Positions 56,949 through 64,000 of a DNA stretch of 64,000 bases are shown here, one piece after another. Source of the DNA: Clarkia xantiana subsp. parviflora (Eukaryota; Streptophyta; Magnoliopsida; Myrtales; Onagraceae). A program made the translations under genes and the position numbers. Position 1 is the first letter of the stretch. Each line of letters starts with the position of its first letter. The stretch covers positions 8,027,785-8,091,784 of the forward strand of contig JAPTYO010000022.1 of assembly GCA_036873135.1 (NCBI GenBank), read 5' to 3'. The notes below the pieces were generated by a model, which was not told the DNA's origin, did no database searches, and worked only from the letters and a program-made list of their open reading frames with translations.

Positions 56949-59900
56949 TCAAACATGATACTTCTTCAAGTGTTCGCCACTGAAGGAATGCTTCAACATT
57001 TTGCCATCAAGGTCCTCTAGCTTGTATGCATTGGGTGCTGGCATCCCTACGATCTTGTAGGGTCCCTCCCATTTTGGCGATAGCTTGTTGATCCGATCTT
57101 GATGAATGAACTCGTTCCTTCGCCAAACAAGTTCCCCCACGAAGAACTGTCGGGATTTGACACGTCGATTGTAATATCGGGCTGTTGCCAGACGCATCCG
57201 AGCCTGGACTTCATCAGCCTTCCATCTTTTCTCCTCGAGCAAGTCTAAGTCTAGACGTCTCATTTCCTCGTTCGTCAGAGGTTCGTAATATTTCGCGCGA
57301 TGAGACGCCACCGCTATTTCCACGGGAGCAACTGCCTCCGTGCCATATACAAGGCCAAACGGAGTTTCCCCTGTCGACTGCTTGGGTGTTGTTCTAACAG
57401 CCCACAGCACGTTTTCCAGCTCATCCAGCCAATGGCCCTGCAAGGCGTAGACTCTCTTCTTCAAGCCATCCATCAGGATCTTGTTGGCTGATTCTACTTG
57501 GCCATTGGTCTGAGCATGGTGGACGGAAGCCGTCCGATGCTCAATGTTCAATTCCTCCAGGTACTCCTTCAACTGAGCCCCATTGAACGGAGGGCCATTG
57601 TCGCTGATCAACACTCGAGGAACCCCATACCGGGATATGATCTGAGTTTGAAGGAACTTGAGGATCTGCTGTCCCGTCGTCTTGGCCAATGCCTTAGCCT
57701 CTATCCATTTCGAGAAGTAATCGATGGCCACGAGTAAATACTTGCACTGACCTTTCGCTTGGGGAAGAGGTCCCACCAAATCAATGCCCCATTGCGCGAA
57801 GGGCCAAGCACTCCTGATGGGCATCAAGTCCGCGGCAGGGGCCACGATATTCGGAGCGTACCTTTGGCATGCCTCACAGGATCGGACCATTGTTGTCGCC
57901 TCCTTATTCATCGAAGGCCAATAGTAGCCTAAGTTCAATGCCTTCCTCACGATGGATCGGGCCCCTTCATGACAGGCCGCGACTCCCTCATGTAGCTCTC
58001 TCAGGATTCGATTTGTAGCAGGCTCCGCCACGCATTTCAGGAAAGGCTTTACATGCCCCCTCTTGTATAACTGGTTGTCCACCATCACGTATTCGTTCGC
58101 AATTCGACGCAGCCTTACAGCTGCCACATCATCGTCGGGGAGCGCCCCCGTCGTCAGGTATGTGACCATCGGGGTCATCCAGGTGGGTTTCTCTTCTTCC
58201 TCCGATCCTGCTTCCATAGCGCATACCTTCGATGGATCGATAGTCGAGATAATCACTCTCTCCAGAAAGTGCACCTTCCGATTCTCCTCGGGGGCCACTC
58301 CGAGGGCAAACTTGCTCAAGGCGTCTGCCTCCGCATTTTCTTCTCTCGGGATTGCCTCGATATCGAAGCTTTTGAAGCTTCCCTTCAAAGTTTGCACCTC
58401 GTGCAAGTACTTCCTCATTGTCGGGCTCTTGGCTTCATAGTTCCCCTGGACCTGATTCACGATCAAGCTGGCATCACACTTCACCTTTAAATGATCGACT
58501 CCCGTACCCTTGGCAATTTTGAGGCCCGTGATGAGAGCCTCATACTCCGCTTCATTGTTGGTGGCCTTAAATGTCAAGGCCAAAGCATATCGCAGGGGCT
58601 CGCCTCCACCGGGCGGTATCAATACGAATCCTGCCCCCGATCCATCTACACTTGATGAACCATCAGTGTACATCTCCCAAGTGTTCTCCTCATTTGGCTG
58701 CTCTGTTATCGGGGCTTGTTCTGCTATCGGGACCTCCATGGTTGCCCCCTCTGCGGGACCCGTTACTTCCAGATCGGGTGCCGTAGACTCAGCTATAAAA
58801 TCCGCCAATGCCTGGCCCTTAATAGCAGTTCTCGGAGCAAAATGTATACGGAACTCCGTAAGCTCGATGGCCCATTTCACCAATCTCCCCGACGCCTCCG
58901 GTCGGTTCAAAAAGTGCTTCAAGGGCTGATTGGTCAACACTGTAACCTCGTGTGCATGGAAGTAAGGTCGGAGCTTTCGAGCGGCCACAATTAACACAAA
59001 GAGATACTTCTCAATGGCGGGATAGTTCATTTCTGATTTGGCAAATGCCTTGCTTACATAATAGACAGGCACTTGGTTGCCCTTGACAATCTTAATCAAA
59101 ACAGAACTAACAGCAACATCAGAAACAGCCAAATAGAGATAAAGCGGCTCGCCTGGAGCTGGTTTCGCCAACGGCGGGAGGGTACGGAGATGCTGCTTGA
59201 GTGCCTGGAATGCCTCCTCGCACTTGTCGGACCATTCGAACTTCTTGTGGGCCCTTAGCACATCAAAAAATGGCATGGCTCTGTCACTCGCCTTGGATAG
59301 GAATCGATTCATCGCGGCCAACCGGCCATTCAACACCTGGACCTCCCGATGAGTCTTCGGGGACTGCATCTCCTCGATTGCTCGCAGCTTCTCGGGATTC
59401 ACCTCGATTCCTCTCTGGCTCACCATGAACCCTAGGAACTTCCCCGAGTTCACCCCGAAAGTACACTTGTCTGGGTTCAACCGAACCTGATGAAACCTCA
59501 TCCGTTCAAACGCCGCCGCCAAGTTTTGAACATGGTCTCCTGCCTGCCGGGACATCACGAGCATGTCATCCACATACGCCTCCATCGTCTTTCCCAGCAT
59601 GTCCCCGAACAACTTGTTCACCATCACGTCGTAGTGGTAGACGTCACTATCAGCATAGAAGGCTGTATGGGGGGCATCCTCCTTCGCCATCTTGATCTGG
59701 TTGTATCCGGAGTAGGCATCCATGAAGCTCAACAGCTCATGTCCCGATGTGGCATCCACCAACTGGTCAATCCTCGGGAGCGGGTAGCAATCATTCGGGC
59801 AGGCCTTGTTCAAGTCGCGGAAATCGACACACATCCGCCACTTTCCATTGCTCTTTCGTACCAGGACTGGGTTAGCGACCCATGTCTGGAATCGGAGCTC

Positions 59901-61166
59901 CTTGATGAATCCAGCGTCGAGCAGTCTGCCCACCTCTTGCTGGATCGCGATTCTCTTGTCCGCGCCCATCGGACGCCTCCTCTGCGCGATAGGCTTGATC
60001 GCGGGGTCAATCTTCAGCTCATGTACTATTACGTCGGGACTGATTCTTGGCATATCACTCGGGGACCAGGCAAACAGCTCCTTGAACTCCTTCAGGAGCT
60101 CGATCACCTCTCGGGCTCTTTCTTCCGACAAAGCAGACCCGATCTTCGCCTTCCTTCGAGGTCCGTCAATCTCAACCTCCTTCAGATCCTCCATGGGGGC
60201 GGGACGCCCAAACTCCTCTCGAGGATCGGCGTCAGTCTGCAGGACCGCCATAGCTTCCCTCCTTCTCCTTCGGGTGGCATTGACGTAACACTTTCGTGAC
60301 GCCACTTGGTTGCCCTTAACTTCTCCGACACCATGGTCAGTCGGGAACTTCATCTTCTGGTGGACTGTTGAGGCGACCGCCATGAGAGGGTTAATGGTGG
60401 TCCTCCCGATGATAGCATTGTACGTTCCCGCGGATTCTACCACGACGAAATCCACGTTCCGCCGTTCCATCTTCCAGCCACTACCAAACTCTACTGGTAA
60501 GGTAATCATCCTTACCGGATAGGAAGTCGATCCGGAGAAGCCCACCATCGGGAAGTTCACCTGCGTCAGGTCCTTCTTTGTCTTTCCCATGGCCTCCAGG
60601 GCATCCATGAAAAGAATGTCGGAGGAGCTCCCTCCATCTATTAGGATCCGCTTCATCTCGAATCCGCCCACGTCCAAGGTCACGACCAGGGTGTCATCGT
60701 GGGGGCTCTCCACGCCTATCAAATCCTCCGCCGAGAAGGAAATCACCATTTCTTCCTTTAGAGTCCACGATCGGGACCTCTTGTCTAGCACCACAGCAGC
60801 AGAGATGCGAGAAGCATAATTTTCCCGAGAAGCAGTGGTGTCACCTCCCGCTGCCATTCCTCCATGAATGACGTTAATGGTTCCCCGTCTCTCCTTAAGG
60901 GCACCGGAACCAGAGGGCTCCGAGTCAACCTTCTTCTTCTTCTTCGGGGATCGGTCACGAGACTTGGAACGGGACCGGGACCGACTTTTGGAACGGGATC
61001 GACACCTTCCCCTTCCGACAAACTCCTTAAGCTTCCCCTTCTGGATCAGCTTCTCAATCTCCTTCTTCAGCTCCCGACAGCTATCTGTGTCGTGACCATT
61101 TGCTCGATGGTACCGACAATAACGATCCGAGCGACCTCCTAGGAACTCTCCTTCCTTCCTCAGGGG
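56949..61166 (-). pseudogene. Pol polyprotein of Tat-B (PR-RT-RH-aRH-INT)
   Basis: Open for over 1,400 codons; 1,302 from ATG 60857. N-terminal gag tail with finger CRYHRANGHDTDSC (61077-61118) and Arg-Ser repeats. From ATG 60857: protease DGGSSSD near residue 74, RT about 275-480 with YVDD at 428-431, RNase H about 560-690, a second RNase H about 727-850 (TDGSSS D732, NNEAEYEAL E769, KCD D795, EADAL D845), integrase with HHCC region 955-998, D1026, D1086 and E1122 and a GPY-like C-terminus (KWEGPYKI). RT lacks the PFGLKNA block between VYHYDVM and VNKLFGD, an in-frame loss, so the enzyme should be inactive. Confidence 0.92.
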
Positions 61167-61234
61167 TATCGAGCAAGACCTTGCCTATCCATCACAGCTA
61201 GCACGGAGGTCATCGTGCTGTTGATGGGGACACT

Positions 61235-62570
61235 TCAACCTTCGCGGTTATCCTTCTTCGGAGGACGCCTGTCCTCCCTTCTCTCGGGGCGACCACGGTT
61301 CCTACTCCCTTCCGACTTGTCGCTCCCCTTGCGATCATCCGACAGCTTGGACGATGGCTTTCCTCTTCCCGACTTTGGAGGGTCAAGCTCCCCGGCAGCA
61401 ATCTTCGACTCCTGGACGTCGATTTGTTGTTTCACCCTCGCTTGCAGGGCTTCCATACTCCACACAGCCTTCGCGGCTACACTGTGCATCAGATCGGACC
61501 CATATGGAGCGGATAGGTTCCGAAGGAAAGTGCGGATGGTCTCTCCCTCCGATATCTCTTCATCGATCTCAGCGGCACTGGCAGTGAATCGTTGGTAGTA
61601 ATATGCCAACGATTCGTCGGGTCTCTGCACCACCTGGGTCAGGGACCTTACACTCTTTAGAAGACGCCTCCGACCTTGATATTGCTTGATAAACCGATCG
61701 TGCATGTCCGCCCAGCACGTAATGCATCCTGGCGGGAGGCTGAAAAACCAGGTCATGGCCCTTTCTCCCAGGGTGATCGGGAACAGTGAACACACGAGAT
61801 CGTCGTTCGAGGTTCTACCCATGCAAGCTTGGACATGTCTCTGAACATGGCGGACCGGGTCTCCTTCACCATCGTACTCCTTGATGGTCGGGATGCCTAG
61901 CCCTGGCGGGGCGACAGTATCCAACACCCGCGGAATGAAAGGATGGCTGGATCGATCCCTCAACTCCGATGTCATCTGCTTCTGGTCACCCATGCAGATG
62001 CTGACGATCTTCACCACCTGATCGGGGGTGATGGGGCCATTCAGGGGAATGGTCCTGTTTTGCACTGGTCCCGGACCATCAACCACGAACTTCTCCAGGT
62101 GCGCGGGTTCCTTACCCCTATTCCTGGGTTGAACCTCCTGGACCTCCTGTTCTTCTGGAACCACCCTCGGAGGGGGTGGGGGCAGCTCTTCTCGCGGAGG
62201 CAACTCCTATGCCCTCCTGGCAGCTTCTCTCTTGTCCAACAGAGCCTCCATGGCTGCCAGAAACATAAGCATAGCATCTGCTACCGCCTTGGCCAACTCT
62301 GAGTTCGAAGAAGAGCATGCTTCCCTTCGCGGGACCTCCTCTCTGTGCCCCACCGGGTTTGGGGGGAGCATCCACCTCCCTTCGCGGGATATCTTGCCTG
62401 TTTAGTGCCGTGTCTCGGACTGAGACCTCCTCATCACCATGCCCCCCTGTCTGGGAAACAGCAGGGTATTCACCTTGTTCAGCAACATGTTCCGGCAACG
62501 GGGAATTCACAGTTCCAGTGGGGCGAGAACTGCCGGCTTGAACTTGTTTCTTCTTGCCACCACCAGCCAT
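61235..62570 (-). pseudogene. Gag of Tat-B
   Basis: Starts MAGGGKKKQVQAG at 62570. The frame shifts near 62300 and has a TAG near 62207, then runs open from 62203 to 61235 with the capsid region: HPFIPRVLD, KEYDGEGDPVRHVQRHVQAC, RAMTWFFSLPPGCITCWADM, DRFIKQYQGRR, DESLAYYYQRF and ETIRTFLRNLSAPYGS, then a basic Arg/Lys/Asp tail. A TGA at 61235-61237 and a frame change in a C4 run near 61168 separate it from pol. Such elements normally express gag-pol as one frame, so these are likely lesions. Confidence 0.88.
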
Positions 62571-62603
62571 TGATCTGGTAGAAACAATTTTGGCTTTTTG
62601 TTA

Positions 62604-62623
62604 GTTTCCCACAGACGGCGCCA
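62604..62623 (-). other. Primer-binding site of Tat-B
   Basis: The minus strand reads TGGCGCCGTCTGTGGGAAAC one base after the LTR end CCAACA. Primer tRNA not assigned here. Confidence 0.9.
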
Positions 62624-62624
62624 A

Positions 62625-63364
62625 TGTTGGATCACGGGCGAAGCTCCGTTACGTCCTTGACGGAAAGCTTGGACTCCTGGGCTCCGCGTAATCCTGCAAA
62701 AGGGGATGACCTGGGTGGTGACCCAGAATCCCTCTCCGATGGTTAAATGAGTATATGATCAATGGGGTGGCAGCAGTAATCTAAGTGCGTATTAGATAGC
62801 TCGTTTTCTGAGGTAACTTCCTCCTTTATATAGGAGGGGAAGTTACTCAGTTACCTGTGACCATGATTTGGTCGTTTTGCCCATGATTCCGTATATCTCG
62901 CTACGATTCCGTATATCTCGTTCGGGATTCCGTAGATTTCTCCCCACGCTCCGCGTATCTTACCCATACTCCGCGTATCTCGGGGAGTTTATCTATATAT
63001 TTAACCGTTGTTCCAATACTCTATCTAGTAGGCAGGTTTCGCGGTCTTATCCTCTGATCACAAGTCTCGACTCCCGTCGGGGACTCCAGAGTTATCTCCA
63101 TTCCAGGTCACCATCCAGGACCCTTTGTCTTACGAGACAGGTCCAGCCTCTGCGGGGCTTTTATCATCGGGGCCTTTACTAAGGCATATCGGGGCCTACT
63201 CAGAGGCTTCTTGTCGGGAGCATTTAGCTCATGTATCGGGGCCGCTATCGTCGGGACCCTTCATACGGGGCCTTTGGGCCTTCTAGGCTTTTCACGAGGC
63301 CCAGTGGACCTACTCGCCGTCCATTGGCTGTTAACGGGGCTAACGATTACATCGGAACCCGTCA
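62625..63364 (-). repeat. 5' LTR of Tat-B
   Basis: 740 bp, in element orientation TGACGGG...CCAACA. Minus-strand TATATAAAGG near 62823-62832; U5 motif at 62730-62748. Nearly identical to the 3' LTR except for the 20-bp indel. Confidence 0.95.
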
Positions 63365-63369
63365 CCAAA

Positions 63370-63615
63370 CTTCAATCCCTAGGTGCCCGTAAAGCTAATC
63401 AGTAACGAATCAGTGCTCATGTTCCTTCATCGTCCAGTGCTCCTAGCAAAGAGGAAGTAATCCTTAATCCAGCCAATCTCTCATCAAAGGAACTCGTTGC
63501 AGAGGGCATATATATATATATATATCTTCAAATGGAGCTCACGCAACAAAGGGAAACCAGGGACAACGAGAATTTTCTCGAACTTCAAGAGAGTCTACTA
63601 AAAGTGACCGAGATC
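63370..63615 (+). pseudogene. LINE ORF1 remnant, right part
   Basis: Continues the LINE ORF1 after Tat-B: LQSLGARKANQ, stop, then SAHVPSSSSAPSKEEVILNP. A (TA)n run at 63507-63525 interrupts it, followed by a Glu/Gln-rich frame (MELTQQRETRDNENFLELQE) that could be the end of ORF1. Junction with the next element is near 63615. Confidence 0.6.
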
Positions 63616-64000
63616 TCCCACCGGGTAAGAAGTAGAGCCAGAAAATCCGACCATCGGGAAGTCTGCAGTCCTTCTTGGTTTTTCCCATGGCCTCCAGTGC
63701 ATCCATGAACAGAATATCGGAGGAGCTCCCTCCATCAAGATTCGCCTCATCTCGTACACATCCACGTTCAGGGTCACGACCAAAGCATAATCGTGCGGGG
63801 TCTCCACACCTATCAGCTCCTCCGCTGAGAAGGGAATCACCATTTCTTCTTTCGGAGTCCAATTTCGGGCCCTCTTGCCTAGCACCACAGCAATGAGAAT
63901 CCGAGAAGCATAGACCTCTCGAGATGCCGTGGTATCTTCTCCCGCTGCAAGTCCCCCATGAATCACGTTAATGGTCCCCCGCTGCTCCTTGCGGGCATTG
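63616..64000 (-). mobile_element. Tat-D: fragment of a second Tat-B-like element
   Basis: Minus-strand text closely matches the Tat-B protease region: NVIHGGLAAGEDTTASREVYASRI, EEMVIPFSAEELIGVETPHD, DGGSSSDILFMDALEAMGKT, and FPMVGFSGSTSYPVG. Frameshifts flank the active-site block. The match ends near 63620, so this copy is cut within protease; it continues beyond the right edge of the window. Confidence 0.85.

Larger units (their letters stand above)
54076..63364 (-). mobile_element. Tat-B: full-length Ty3/gypsy element with antisense gene
   Basis: 9,289 bp, minus strand, exact TSD CCAAA, inserted into a LINE ORF1. Parts from right to left: 5' LTR, PBS, gag, protease-RT-RNase H-second RNase H-integrase in one long frame, tandem repeats, antisense gene, PPT and 3' LTR. 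Protease-RT-RH-INT order marks Ty3/gypsy; the extra RNase H and antisense gene mark the Tat lineage. The two LTRs are nearly identical apart from a 20-bp indel, so insertion is fairly recent. Gag breaks and an RT deletion make it inactive. Confidence 0.95.

Noticed and set aside
59490..60299. 269-codon plus-strand ORF inside Tat-B
   Set aside because: Shadow of the reverse transcriptase and protease frame; its text has no domain features and codon pattern follows the opposite strand.
61215..61598. 127-codon plus-strand ORF opposite Tat-B gag
   Set aside because: Antisense shadow of gag; unlike the gene at 55402-55785 it has no promoter, splice sites or relatives in Tat-A or Tat-C.

Overview
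The window is nuclear DNA of a flowering plant, probably a eudicot. Two host genes with ordinary plant GT-AG introns sit in a sea of nested transposons. No bacterial-style gene clusters, rRNA genes, confident tRNA genes or CRISPR arrays are present.

Layout. (1) 1 to about 15.1 kb: Tat-A, a decayed Ty3/gypsy element on the minus strand. It carries a spliced gene running antisense to gag-pol (1-925), hairpin-rich tandem repeats and scrambled gag/protease remains. Cop-1, a complete but dead Ty1/copia element (5573-14243, TSD TACCT), has jumped into it. (2) About 15.1-28.7 kb: Tat-C, a plus-strand relative placed 5'LTR-to-5'LTR with Tat-A. It has no visible pol, arrays of hairpins and its own antisense gene, which is split by Cop-2, a copia element with non-canonical TA...TA LTR ends (22493-27980, TSD GCAAT). 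(3) 28.7-34.2 kb: AT-rich DNA-transposon copies, a 2.26-kb solo LTR (TSD GATGT) containing a (TC)51 tract, and a non-autonomous Mutator-like element ending beside the next promoter. (4) 34.9-37.95 kb: an intact class 3 mono/diacylglycerol lipase gene (7 coding exons, 668 aa). (5) 38-46 kb: two copies of a CCGG-rich hAT-like MITE, an orphan block shared with Cop-1, a possible SINE and a copia relic. (6) 46192-49710: a nearly complete hAT transposon (TSD GCAACACC) with one frameshift in its transposase, ending about 100 bp before (7) an intact eIF4A gene (50792-52536, 413 aa). (8) 52.8-64 kb: a LINE ORF1 fragment split by Tat-B (54076-63364, TSD CCAAA), a Ty3/gypsy element with a long pol, a second RNase H domain and an antisense gene with a clear TATA box; then part of a further Tat copy.

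The two host genes look functional and unrelated. The most interesting theme is the module shared by Tat-A, Tat-B and Tat-C: a separately spliced antisense gene lying between pol and the 3' LTR, followed by tandem arrays. In Tat-C those arrays fold into hairpins whose stems change sequence yet stay complementary. All calls come from reading the sequence and translated frames; no database search was run.
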